DNA of 64,000 nt from Actinoplanes sp. TBRC 11911 (GTDB lineage: Bacteria > Actinomycetota > Actinomycetes > Mycobacteriales > Micromonosporaceae): NCBI RefSeq assembly GCF_012933445.1, contig NZ_JABBNC010000005.1, forward strand, positions 248,001-312,000, given 5' to 3'. Each line of letters starts with the position of its first letter. The first letter of the stretch is position 1. Below, piece after piece: positions 1 to 8,115 of this stretch. Under the pieces are notes generated by a model. It had not been told where the DNA came from. It searched no databases and worked only from the letters and a program-made list of their open reading frames with translations. The position numbers were made by a program, and so were the translations under genes.

Positions 1-593
1 AGGACTGCGGGCTCATCTCCCGCGAGCCGGACGTGTTCAAGGACAACCGCACCAAGTACCGGATCGCCGAACCGCTGGTCACCTTCTACCACTCGGTGAT
101 GCGTCCGATCCGGGCGGACCTGGAGCACACCCGCGACGCGAGCGGGCTCTGGCGGCGCAGCCAGCAGCGCTTCACCGGCAACGTGCTCGGCCCGCACCTC
201 GAGCAGGTCTGCCGGCACTGGACGCGATACATGGCGCCGGACGAGACGTTCGGCGGCTATCCGAACCACGTCGGAAGCGGCACGGTCAACGATCCCGCGC
301 GCAAAGCCTCGTACGAACTCGATGTGGTCGCGTTCGGCCTCGACGACGACAATCGCCGCCCGCTCCTGGCGATCGGCGAGGCCAAATGGGGCGAGACGAT
401 GGGCATGACCCACCTGGAGCGCCTGCGCCGGATCCGGACGCTGCTCGCCGCGCAGGGCCGGTACGGAGCGGAGACCGCGCGTTTGGCTTGCTACAGCGCA
501 GCCGGTTTCCACGACGACCTGCTGCGAGCCGCCGAGCAGAACGACGACATCGTGCTCGTCAGCCCGGCGGACCTTTACTCCGACGCCCCTTGA
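1..593 (+). CDS. C-terminal part of a DUF234-type ATP-binding protein (5' truncated)
   Basis: The reading frame is open from the left edge, so the gene begins outside the window and its ATPase domain is missing. What remains resembles the C-terminal half of archaeal-type ATPases with a DUF234 domain. The charged block ending in LDVVAFG, followed by IGEAKWGE, has the spacing of a PD-(D/E)XK nuclease-like fold (acidic residue, then E-x-K). Such proteins couple a STAND/AAA-type ATPase to a nuclease-like tail; their role is poorly known and often linked to defence or mobile DNA. An internal GTG at position 33 could be taken for a start, but the frame continues upstream with plausible coding sequence. 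The family is moderately sure; the function is not inferable here. Confidence 0.7.
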   Translation, partial: DCGLISREPDVFKDNRTKYRIAEPLVTFYHSVMRPIRADLEHTRDASGLWRRSQQRFTGNVLGPHLEQVCRHWTRYMAPDETFGGYPNHVGSGTVNDPARKASYELDVVAFGLDDDNRRPLLAIGEAKWGETMGMTHLERLRRIRTLLAAQGRYGAETARLACYSAAGFHDDLLRAAEQNDDIVLVSPADLYSDAP

Positions 594-638
594 CGGACGG
601 GAAGCCTGACAAGCCCCCGTACGGCGTGAACACCCGGC

Positions 639-1166
639 TCAATTCACGCCGAAGAGATCTTCGAGCATCGCCCTCGACCGGGACGGCAACGACTCTCCAG
701 GGAAGAACCGATCACACAGTTCAAGGGCACCGTCGAGCGTGGCCACCCCGGTGATCTTCGCAAGCGTGCGCAGGTCGTCCTCGTCACGGCTTCGCGCGGC
801 GAACGCCTTCATGGCAAAGACGTGTTCGGGCGAGGCGGCCATGACCCTGATGCCGGGGTGCTCGAACACCTCTCGTTTGCCGGCGTCGTGCTGTGCCGAG
901 ACGTAGGCGCTGGCCTGCTCGTTAAGCCACCAGGGCGGAAGGCCCATCGCTTGCGCGACGTTCCGGGCTTCCTCCAGCACGACGCCGTGCGGCACGAAGA
1001 TCGCGTCCACGTCGCGGGTGACGCGATGGGCATCGTAGGCGAGCGCCATCGCGGCACCGCCGACGATGAACAGGTCGGCCACGACGCCACGCCGGGCCAG
1101 GCGGTCGCCGAGCGCTCCGAACGCGCGCTCCAGCTCAGCGCGACCGAGTAGGGCGTCGTCTGTCAT
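639..1166 (-). CDS. DUF6036-like nucleotidyltransferase, candidate toxin of a TA pair
   Basis: This 175-residue protein has the minimal nucleotidyltransferase signature: FIVGGAAMALAY followed by RVTRDVDAIF, with the two acidic metal-binding residues in DVD. Such small NTases (DUF6036, AbiEii/MenT-like) often act as toxins that modify tRNA or proteins when freed from a partner. The start is ATG 1166, because it overlaps the stop of the upstream gene as ATGA, a sign of translational coupling. Longer in-frame extensions upstream would lie inside that gene and are not supported. The NTase fold is fairly sure; the toxin role is inference from the two-gene arrangement. Confidence 0.7.
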   Translation of the reverse strand: MTDDALLGRAELERAFGALGDRLARRGVVADLFIVGGAAMALAYDAHRVTRDVDAIFVPHGVVLEEARNVAQAMGLPPWWLNEQASAYVSAQHDAGKREVFEHPGIRVMAASPEHVFAMKAFAARSRDEDDLRTLAKITGVATLDGALELCDRFFPGESLPSRSRAMLEDLFGVN

Positions 1167-1543
1167 GCGGCTTCGAGGTCGTGGGCGGAGAGATAGACGC
1201 CGTGCTTGCGGAACGCGGCAGGCGCCCACACGAGGGCCTCCATGCGTTTCGAGCGCAGCGACGAGGGGAACCACGGCGTCGCCAGGACCCTGGGCCTGGT
1301 CCACTCCGGTGGGGCGAGATCAAGCTGCGCGGCCAAGTGCTCGGCCAACGCCGCCAGCAGCACGTCCCAATTCTCTTCGCCGACCCGAGGTGGTTCCTCG
1401 TGGATAAGGATGCGCTGCTTGTCCGCCGGCTCCCAGCGGTATTCCTCGAGGAACTCCCAGACGTGCTTCCAACGGATCTTCTCGTCCGGGTGGCGCGCGA
1501 GGTGACGGGCGAGCTCGACCAGGGTCATCGGCTGGTAATCCAT
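1163..1543 (-). CDS. Small protein coupled to the nucleotidyltransferase, candidate antitoxin
   Basis: This 126-residue protein matches no domain I can name. It is Trp- and Arg-rich, with a helical N-terminus (LVELARHLARHPDEKI) that could be a helix-turn-helix-like or protein-binding segment. Its stop overlaps the next gene's ATG (ATGA), so the two are almost certainly co-translated. In two-gene NTase toxin systems the partner is usually the upstream gene, as here. No clear DNA-binding motif is visible, so autoregulation cannot be claimed. Confidence 0.6.
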   Translation of the reverse strand: MDYQPMTLVELARHLARHPDEKIRWKHVWEFLEEYRWEPADKQRILIHEEPPRVGEENWDVLLAALAEHLAAQLDLAPPEWTRPRVLATPWFPSSLRSKRMEALVWAPAAFRKHGVYLSAHDLEAA

Positions 1544-1596
1544 GATCCTCTGCCTCCCTCCCGCCCGCGGATAGCGTTCGCCCCGATGATACGGGG

Positions 1597-1623
1597 CCGC
1601 GGCAGGCGGGAAGCCTGCCGCGG
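1597..1623 (-). terminator. Hairpin terminator of the MFS gene
   Basis: The 11-bp arms CCGCGGCAGGC and GCCTGCCGCGG are perfectly complementary and separated by 5 nt. The hairpin lies 8 bp past the stop codon of the MFS gene on its downstream side, which suits an actinobacterial terminator without a strict U-tract. Confidence 0.7.
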
Positions 1624-1630
1624 CGAAGCG

Positions 1631-3058
1631 CTACTCCGTCACGGCGATCGCCGCCGGGCGCGGGATCACCAGCGCGATCAACGCCGCCCCCACCGCCGCC
1701 GCCGCGCAGATCACGAACAACAACCGATAGGCCCCCAGCGACGGCAACGCGAACCCGGCCAGGTCGATCGTCTGCGCCGCCAGGATCGCGCCGCCGATGG
1801 CGCTCGCCAGTGAGCTGCCCACGCTGCGGAACAACGAGTTCAACCCGTTCGCCGCGGCGAGTTCGGACCGGGGCGCCGCCTGCATGATCAGGCCGGGCAT
1901 AGCGGCGTACGCGATCCCGGTGCCGGCGCCCGCGATCGTCGCACCGAGAACGACCTGCCACAGGCTGTCCGTCAGGACGATGCGGGTGGCGAAGCCGGCC
2001 GCGACGATCAGCGAGCCCACGATCAGCGCGGTGCGCGGCTTCAACCGGGCCGACACCGGGGAGAGCAGCAGCATGGAAAGACCACCGGGCAGCATGCAGA
2101 GGCCGCCGACCAGGATGGACTTGCCGAAACCGTAACCGGTGGCGACCGGCGCCTCGACGTAGGTGGCCGTGCCGATCAGCGTCGCGAACAGCGCGAAGCC
2201 CACGCACAGCGACGCCAGGTTGGTCAGCAGGATCGCGGGACGGGCCGTCGTGCGTACGTCGACAAGCGGCGACCTCAGACGCCGCTCGACCAGCACGAAG
2301 ACGACGAGCAGGACCACCGCGAGAACCAGCAGGCCCAGCGTGAGCGGGCCGGTCCAGCCCCACGACGAGCCCTGCGCGAGGGGCAGCAGCAGCGCCAGCA
2401 TCGCGCCGCCGAGCAGCACCGTCCCGATGATGTCCATGCGCCCGTGGGCCGACCGTTCCGGCGAAGGCACCAGCCACACGATCCCCGGAATGGCGAGAAT
2501 GCCGCCGGCCACGCAGATCCAGAACAGCACGTGGTAGTCGGCGTACTGGGCGATGACCCCGGCCAGCGGCAGCCCGAGCGCGCCGCCGACGCCGAGCATC
2601 GCGCTGATCAGGGCGATGCCGGAACCGGAGTGCTCGCGCGGCAGGGTGACACCGACCAGGCTGATGCTCAGCGGGACGGTGGCGACCGAGATGCCGACCA
2701 CCGAGCGACCCACGATCATCGTGCTGAGGTCGTGGGCGAAGGCGCAGATCAGCGAGCCGAGGACCAGGGCCGCGAGCGCGACGATGACCATGCGCCGGGT
2801 GCCGTAGAGGTCGCCCAACCGGCCGAACGCGGGCACCGCCACCGCGCCGACCAGCAGCGTCGAGGTGAGGATCCAGGCCGCGCCGTCGCCGGAGGCGTGC
2901 AGGTCGGTGCCGACCTCGCCGAGCACCGGCACCAGCAGCGACTGGGTCAGCGACACCATCAGGGCGCCGACGCCGATCACCAGCAGCACGATCAGCTGTT
3001 TGCCGGACCACGGCCCGGACCTGGTCGGCGCCGGCGGGGCGGCGACGGCTGAAGACAT
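1631..3058 (-). CDS. MFS drug exporter, DHA2-type (14 TM)
   Basis: This 475-residue integral membrane protein shows about 14 hydrophobic helices, as in DHA2 proton-driven multidrug exporters (EmrB/QacA type). The loop between helices 2 and 3 reads FGRLGDLYGTRR, the classic MFS signature. The start is ATG 3058, preceded by an AGAGG ribosome site; an ATG at 3088 would place the start inside the operator. It is divergent from a TetR gene, with palindromic repeats between them, so expression is likely repressed by that TetR until an exported ligand binds it. The substrate cannot be read from sequence. A second TetR/MFS pair of the same kind lies at 43527-45762. Confidence 0.9.
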   Translation of the reverse strand: MSSAVAAPPAPTRSGPWSGKQLIVLLVIGVGALMVSLTQSLLVPVLGEVGTDLHASGDGAAWILTSTLLVGAVAVPAFGRLGDLYGTRRMVIVALAALVLGSLICAFAHDLSTMIVGRSVVGISVATVPLSISLVGVTLPREHSGSGIALISAMLGVGGALGLPLAGVIAQYADYHVLFWICVAGGILAIPGIVWLVPSPERSAHGRMDIIGTVLLGGAMLALLLPLAQGSSWGWTGPLTLGLLVLAVVLLVVFVLVERRLRSPLVDVRTTARPAILLTNLASLCVGFALFATLIGTATYVEAPVATGYGFGKSILVGGLCMLPGGLSMLLLSPVSARLKPRTALIVGSLIVAAGFATRIVLTDSLWQVVLGATIAGAGTGIAYAAMPGLIMQAAPRSELAAANGLNSLFRSVGSSLASAIGGAILAAQTIDLAGFALPSLGAYRLLFVICAAAAVGAALIALVIPRPAAIAVTE

Positions 3059-3081
3059 CGGCAGGCCTCTCACGAAAGGAA

Positions 3082-3115
3082 GTGGCATAATCTGCCACGA
3101 GGCAGAGAGTGCCAC
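3082..3115. promoter_or_regulatory. Candidate TetR operator between the MFS and tetR genes
   Basis: GTGGCA (3082-3087) pairs with TGCCAC (3093-3098) across 5 bp. A third half-site, TGCCAC, sits at 3110-3115, and TCTGCC/GGCAGA (3091-3096, 3101-3106) forms an overlapping palindrome. Position between divergent genes fits autoregulation plus exporter control by the TetR protein. Confidence 0.65.
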
Positions 3116-3164
3116 GACCCGGGGGCGGGCACCATCGCGTGAGACCGGGGTCACACACCTAGCA

Positions 3165-3782
3165 TTGCCAGCGCAGGGAGGGAGCACGCCGATCGCCGGC
3201 CTGAGGGATCGCAAGAGGGAACGCAACCGCACGCTGACCGCGGAGACGGCGTGGCGGCTGTTCATCGAGCGCGGGTACGACAACGTGACCGTGGCCGACA
3301 TCTGCGCGGCCGCGGAGATCGCACCGCGGACCTTTCACCGGTACTTCGCCAGCAAGGACGACGTCATCGCCGAGCCGGTCAAGGAGATGACCGCGATCGT
3401 CGCCCGGCACATGACGACCGCACCCGCGTCGGTGAGCGACCCCGAGGTGATCCTCCCGGCGATGCATGAGCTCGGCGCTTTCGTGGTGGAGCACGCGGAC
3501 TGGCTGCGCGCGCTGAGCCGCGTGGTCGACCAGTCGGCGCACCTGCGGGCCACGCATCTGCGGGTCACGCCCGAGCGCGAGCAGGAGTTGCTGTCGCTGC
3601 GTCCGGGCGAGCCGGGGTGGCGCCGGCGGCTGATGTTCGCGTGCGCGACCGCGGCGTTCCGGATCTGGTACGAGGACTACCTGCGCGGCGCGTTCCCGGA
3701 CGCACTGTCGCGTCTGGACGAGATGGTGTCCCTGGCGATCGCCGGATTCGTCGGCGCCGCAACAGATGATCATCAATCGTAA
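3165..3782 (+). CDS. TetR/AcrR family transcriptional regulator
   Basis: This regulator of about 205 residues has an N-terminal helix-turn-helix (TVADICAAAEIAPRTFHRYF) typical of TetR proteins and a helical ligand-binding C-terminus resembling the MftR/TetR_C group. The frame is open far upstream, but the real start must lie downstream of the MFS operator. TTG 3165 is chosen for length; no ATG or GTG exists in frame near it and the ribosome site is weak, so the start is uncertain (CTG 3201 is another option). It is divergent to the MFS exporter and very likely its repressor. Confidence 0.85.
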   Translation: MPAQGGSTPIAGLRDRKRERNRTLTAETAWRLFIERGYDNVTVADICAAAEIAPRTFHRYFASKDDVIAEPVKEMTAIVARHMTTAPASVSDPEVILPAMHELGAFVVEHADWLRALSRVVDQSAHLRATHLRVTPEREQELLSLRPGEPGWRRRLMFACATAAFRIWYEDYLRGAFPDALSRLDEMVSLAIAGFVGAATDDHQS

Positions 3783-3862
3783 TAGTTCCGGGACAGCTTG
3801 TTAACCGGTTCAGTGTTGGGTGTTGATCTATCTACATCCCTCGCTGTACCGGAAGGAGACTC

Positions 3863-6800
3863 GTGGTCCCCCACACGAGTTCCCGGCGCCTTTTCGCGGC
3901 GTCCGTCGTTCTCACCCTGACCATCAGCGGCGTCGCGCTCGGCGACCCCGCTTCGGCCGCTCCCCGTACGCCTCCACCCTCCACCCTTTCCCGTACGCCT
4001 CCGCCCTCCGCCGGACTGGGCGGCAGCCGCACGCCCGCGCCACTGACCGGCGGCGCTGCCGGACACGCCCAGCAGACCGCCAGGGCCTTGCCCGGCCACT
4101 ACATCGTGCGGCTGAAGGAAAACCCGGTCGCCACGTACGCCGGTGGGACAGCCGGACTGGCCGCCACGAAGCCCGCCGCGGGTCAGCAACCGGAGCCGCA
4201 CTCCCCCGCGGCGGAGAAGTACCGCAAGCACCTGGACGACGGCCAGTCGGCGGTGCTGGCGGCGGTCGGCGCGCGGGCGCGGCAGTCCTACACGACGGCG
4301 TTCAACGGCTTCGCGGCCCAGCTGACCTCGGCCCAGGCGACAAAGCTCGCCCAGGACCCGCGCGTGGCGGCGGTAACCGAGATGCACTTGTCCGAGGCCG
4401 ACGCCGCAACACCAACGGGCGCGACCCCGACCCAGCCGACAGCCCAAACCCCAGCCCCCACTCAATCATCCGCCCTGATAAATCACGAAAAATCGGGAAA
4501 TGAGGATGTCGGCGGCGCAAGCGGGACCAGCAGCGCAAGCGGCAACGGCAACGCAAGCGGGACCAGCAGCGCAAGCGGGAACGGCAGCGCCGGCGTCAAC
4601 GGCAATGCCGGCGGGACCGGCAAGCCCGGCAAGGGCGCCGGCACCGTCATCGGCGTCATCGACACCGGGATCTGGCCGGAGAGCGCGTCCTTCGCCAAGA
4701 AAATGACCACCCCCGCCGGCTGGCACGGCACCTGCCAATCCGGCGACGGCTTCCCCGCCAGCGCCTGCAACGGCAAGATCCTCGGCGCCCGCTACTTCGC
4801 CGACGGCTACCTCGACGCGGTCGGCGAACTACCGGCCGGGGAGATTCTCTCGGCCCGCGACATGGAGGGCCACGGCACCCACACCGCCTCCACCGCGGCC
4901 GGCATCAAGGTCGACCACGCCGCCGTCCTGGGCCACGACTACGGCCGCATCGAAGGCGTCGCCCCCGACGCGCAGATCGCCGTCTACAAGGCCCTCTGGG
5001 GTGGCGCCGGCACCGACGCCGACCTGATCGCGGCGATCGACGCGGCGGTCGCGGACGGCGTGGACGTCATCAACTACTCGATCGGCGCGTCCTTCGGGGA
5101 TTTCACGGCCAACTCGCCGATCGGTGATGCGTTCCTCAACGCGTACACGGCCGGGGTTTTCATCTCTGCCGCCGCGGGCAACGACGGCACCTCGGGCATG
5201 ATCAGCAACGCCGAGCCGTGGGTGACGACGGTCGGTGCGGCGGTCGAGCGGCTCAACCCGGCGACCGTACGCCTGGGCGACGGCACCGCCCTGGTCGGCA
5301 CCTCGATGGACCGCCTGCCGGACACCCGCACCAGGGACATCGTCTTCGGTGACACGGCCGGCTCGCTGGCGGACGGCGCGCAGTACTGCTGGGGCGGCAC
5401 CCTCGACCCGGCGAAGATCAAGGGCAAGATCGTGGCCTGCGACTTCGACGACCCGTACGCGGCGGTGCAGGAGGTCAAGTCCAAGGGTGGCGCGGGTGTC
5501 GTGCTGTTCCAGTCGGGCGGCAACACCCGGCTGAACATCATCTACGACTTCCCGGCGATCTACCTGTGGAGCGAGGAGCAGGCCGGCGTCCTGTTCAACT
5601 ACCTGTGGCGGCACCGGATCGGTAACGCCACCGCCTCGCTGCGCCTCGGCGGCAACTCCGACATCCAGGTCCCGAGCGTCGCGAGCCTTTCCTCGTACGG
5701 GCCGGATCAGGTGCACACGGGCCTGCAGAAGCCGGATCTCGTCGAGGACGGCGTCGATGTGATCGCCGCGGTCTCTCCGGTGGGCGACGGCGGGCGACTC
5801 TTCGACGCGTACTCGGGAACCTCGATGGCCGCCCCGCACGTCGCGGGAGAGGCGGCGCTGCTGAAGGCGGCGCACCCGGACTGGTCGCCCGGCGCGATCG
5901 CGTCGGCCCTGCGCACGACCGCAACCGACACCGAGACGACGTCGTCGCCGCTCAAGCAGGGCTCCGGGCTCCCCCACCCGGCCGAGGCGACGGACCCCGG
6001 CTTGGTGATCGAGCCGTCGGCGGCCGAGCTGACCGCGTTCGCGGCGGCCGGGGCGCCGGACGGCAAGGAGATCAACCTGCCGTCGATCGCGCTGCGCGAA
6101 TACGACGGGACGAAGCCGGTCGTGGTCACCCGGCGGCTCACCAACGTCGGCACCCGGACGGAGACCTATCGGGCGAAAACCGAGGGTCTCGACGGCATGG
6201 ACGTGACGGTCTCCCCGCGTACGTTCTCGATCCGTCCCGGAAAGACCCAGACCGTGACCATTCGCCTCGCCCGCGGGTCGGCCACCTGGGACCGCTACAC
6301 CACCGGCTCGCTGGTCTTCGCCGGCGACGAGCACCGGGTCCGGCTCACCGTGGCGGCGCGGCCGTGGGGCTTCACGCCGCGACCGTACGACGACACCGGC
6401 ATCGAGTTCGGCCGCACCGGTGGCCAGGGCTCCGGCTACCTGCAGCCCGGGTTCACCGGCCCGCTGACCGGACGCACCAGCGGCTACACCCCGGTCGTCT
6501 GGACCGCCAAGCAGGTCAGCACCACGGTCTCCGGCGGGGTCTTCTCCCCCGGCGGTGAGGGCGTGCAGGGCACCCGCATCGTCGTCCCGAAGGGCACCGC
6601 CGGCGCGATCATCCAGACCACGACGACGGACGAGAACAGCAATTTCGACCTGTACGTGTACAAAGACGGCAAGCAGGTCGACTTCAGCGCGGCGTTCTGG
6701 CACAGCAACGAGCGGGTCGTGCTGTTCTTCCCGGAGCCGGGCGTCTACACCGCGTATGTGCACGCGCAGGTCGCCAGCGCGGCGACGGTGGCGTACCAGC

Positions 6801-6997
6801 TGGGCGTCACGGTCATCCCCGTCGACGCCCGTTATGGCAACGCGGCACTGGACGTCACGCCGACCGTGACCCGCGGCGGGTCCGGCACCGTCACGCTCAC
6901 CCCGACGAAGCCGCTGCCGGACGTCGAGAACTGGGCGTACACCGAGTTCACCACCGGCCGGGACGTGGTGCCCGGACTGTTGATCAGCTCGCGATGA
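3863..6997 (+). CDS. Secreted subtilisin-like serine protease (S8) with I9 propeptide and PA domain
   Basis: The preproprotein has 1044 residues. GTG 3863 has an AAGGAGA ribosome site. An N-terminal signal peptide ends near ALGDPASA, followed by an inhibitor-I9 prodomain (GHYIVRLKENP to about residue 170). The catalytic triad is visible: Asp267 in VIDTGIWPES, His337 in GHGTHTAS and Ser654 in GTSMAAPH. A PA insert lies between His and Ser, and a C-terminal Fn3-like region follows, as in cucumisin-type actinobacterial subtilases. Between prodomain and catalytic domain is a low-complexity Gly/Ser/Asn/Ala linker (about residues 205-258) with repeated SASGNG and NASGTS units. It probably degrades extracellular protein. 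It stands alone, with a hairpin terminator behind it. Confidence 0.95.
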   Translation: MVPHTSSRRLFAASVVLTLTISGVALGDPASAAPRTPPPSTLSRTPPPSAGLGGSRTPAPLTGGAAGHAQQTARALPGHYIVRLKENPVATYAGGTAGLAATKPAAGQQPEPHSPAAEKYRKHLDDGQSAVLAAVGARARQSYTTAFNGFAAQLTSAQATKLAQDPRVAAVTEMHLSEADAATPTGATPTQPTAQTPAPTQSSALINHEKSGNEDVGGASGTSSASGNGNASGTSSASGNGSAGVNGNAGGTGKPGKGAGTVIGVIDTGIWPESASFAKKMTTPAGWHGTCQSGDGFPASACNGKILGARYFADGYLDAVGELPAGEILSARDMEGHGTHTASTAAGIKVDHAAVLGHDYGRIEGVAPDAQIAVYKALWGGAGTDADLIAAIDAAVADGVDVINYSIGASFGDFTANSPIGDAFLNAYTAGVFISAAAGNDGTSGMISNAEPWVTTVGAAVERLNPATVRLGDGTALVGTSMDRLPDTRTRDIVFGDTAGSLADGAQYCWGGTLDPAKIKGKIVACDFDDPYAAVQEVKSKGGAGVVLFQSGGNTRLNIIYDFPAIYLWSEEQAGVLFNYLWRHRIGNATASLRLGGNSDIQVPSVASLSSYGPDQVHTGLQKPDLVEDGVDVIAAVSPVGDGGRLFDAYSGTSMAAPHVAGEAALLKAAHPDWSPGAIASALRTTATDTETTSSPLKQGSGLPHPAEATDPGLVIEPSAAELTAFAAAGAPDGKEINLPSIALREYDGTKPVVVTRRLTNVGTRTETYRAKTEGLDGMDVTVSPRTFSIRPGKTQTVTIRLARGSATWDRYTTGSLVFAGDEHRVRLTVAARPWGFTPRPYDDTGIEFGRTGGQGSGYLQPGFTGPLTGRTSGYTPVVWTAKQVSTTVSGGVFSPGGEGVQGTRIVVPKGTAGAIIQTTTTDENSNFDLYVYKDGKQVDFSAAFWHSNERVVLFFPEPGVYTAYVHAQVASAATVAYQLGVTVIPVDARYGNAALDVTPTVTRGGSGTVTLTPTKPLPDVENWAYTEFTTGRDVVPGLLISSR

Positions 6998-7003
6998 CCG
7001 GGT

Positions 7004-7035
7004 GGGCGCGTCCTGGCCAAGCGCCGGACGCGCCC
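7004..7035 (+). terminator. Hairpin terminator after the subtilase gene
   Basis: GGGCGCGTCC (7004-7013) pairs perfectly with GGACGCGCCC (7026-7035) around a 12-nt loop, starting 7 bp past the subtilase stop codon. Confidence 0.6.
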
Positions 7036-7116
7036 TCCCAGGTCCCCGCGATAGATTGCGGGTGTAGCGCGCGTCACGTTTCTGCACAGGGGGTTCGTCA
7101 TGGCGGTTCGCGGCTA

Positions 7117-8073
7117 GTGACCCCGACTCAGTTGCGCGCGTACTCGACGGTGGTCCGCCTCGGCTCGGTCAAACACGCCGCGGCCGAGCTGGAGGTCTCC
7201 GAGGCGGCCGTCTCCCTGCACATCGGGCAGCTGCGCCGTGAGCTGGGCGACCAGCTCTTCACCCGGACGTCGGCCGGGCTCGCCTTCACCCCCGGCGGGC
7301 TGCGGCTGGCATCGCGCGCCGCCGAGATGCTGGGCCTGCAGGACATCACCGTGCTCGAGGTCAGCGCCGCCGGTCGCGGTCGCCGCCTGCTGCGGGTGGG
7401 CGCGTCCAGCCTGTTCGCCGAGCACGCGGCGCCCGGCCTGATCGAGCTGTTCGCGGGCCGGGCCGCCGACCTGGACGTGGAGCTCAGCGTCCGCGATCCC
7501 GGCGCGTTCCCGGCGTTGCTGCTGGGCCGCGCCATCGACATCGCGATCGGTTCGCAGCCCGCTGTCCTCGACCCGGCATTGCGGTCGCGCCCCATCATGA
7601 ACTACCGCTTGGTGGTGGTCGCGGCCCCCAAACACCCGCTTGCCGCCGTACGCCCGTCCGCCGGCCAGTTGCGGGACCAGACCTGGCTTCTGGGCCCGTC
7701 CGCGACCGCCGACATGGGTGCGGTGCCGTCGTTGTTGCGGCGTCTGGGCGTACCGGAGGAACGCCAGCAGATCTTCCAGAGCCATGCGGCAGCCCTCGAG
7801 GAGGCGAAACGTGGCCGTGGGGTGGCGCCCGCGCTGTCGTTCACCGTGGCGCCGTCGGTCCGGACGGGCCAGTTGGTGCAGCTGGCCGGCCCGAACGCGT
7901 CCATCGAGGCGACCTGGTACGCGTTGTCGCTGGCCGAACAGGGCACCCCGTCGGCGGCCGCGGAACTGGCCCGGTTCGCGTCGACGCCGCGGGCGATCCA
8001 GGCGATGATGCGCGGCTCCGGCGTTAACGTTGGTCACTTCCGCCCATCGGTGCACGTGACGCTCTGGAGCTAG
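7117..8073 (+). CDS. LysR-type regulator of the CO dehydrogenase-associated type
   Basis: This 318-residue LysR protein has an N-terminal winged HTH (residues 1-60, QLRAYSTVVRLGSVKHAAAE) and a periplasmic-binding-like effector domain. The C-terminus VGHFRPSVHVTLWS and the middle segment FQSHAAALEEA closely match my recollection of the mycobacterial LysR encoded beside CO dehydrogenase genes (Rv0377 type). GTG 7117 is chosen because homology begins there; the longer frame back to 6994 overlaps the subtilase terminator. The gene sits about 2.3 kb from coxE, separated by the oxidoreductase gene and a repeat island, so it plausibly regulates the cox operon. That regulatory link is inference from family and position. 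Confidence 0.85.
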   Translation: MTPTQLRAYSTVVRLGSVKHAAAELEVSEAAVSLHIGQLRRELGDQLFTRTSAGLAFTPGGLRLASRAAEMLGLQDITVLEVSAAGRGRRLLRVGASSLFAEHAAPGLIELFAGRAADLDVELSVRDPGAFPALLLGRAIDIAIGSQPAVLDPALRSRPIMNYRLVVVAAPKHPLAAVRPSAGQLRDQTWLLGPSATADMGAVPSLLRRLGVPEERQQIFQSHAAALEEAKRGRGVAPALSFTVAPSVRTGQLVQLAGPNASIEATWYALSLAEQGTPSAAAELARFASTPRAIQAMMRGSGVNVGHFRPSVHVTLWS

Positions 8074-8115
8074 GCGGCATAGTTGCTTGCAGAAGCGACT
8101 GGGGGAGGAACCGCC

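Noticed and set aside
4829..7087. 752-residue antisense frame over the subtilase
   Set aside because: Low-complexity Arg/Gly/Val translation, with no ribosome site or homology.
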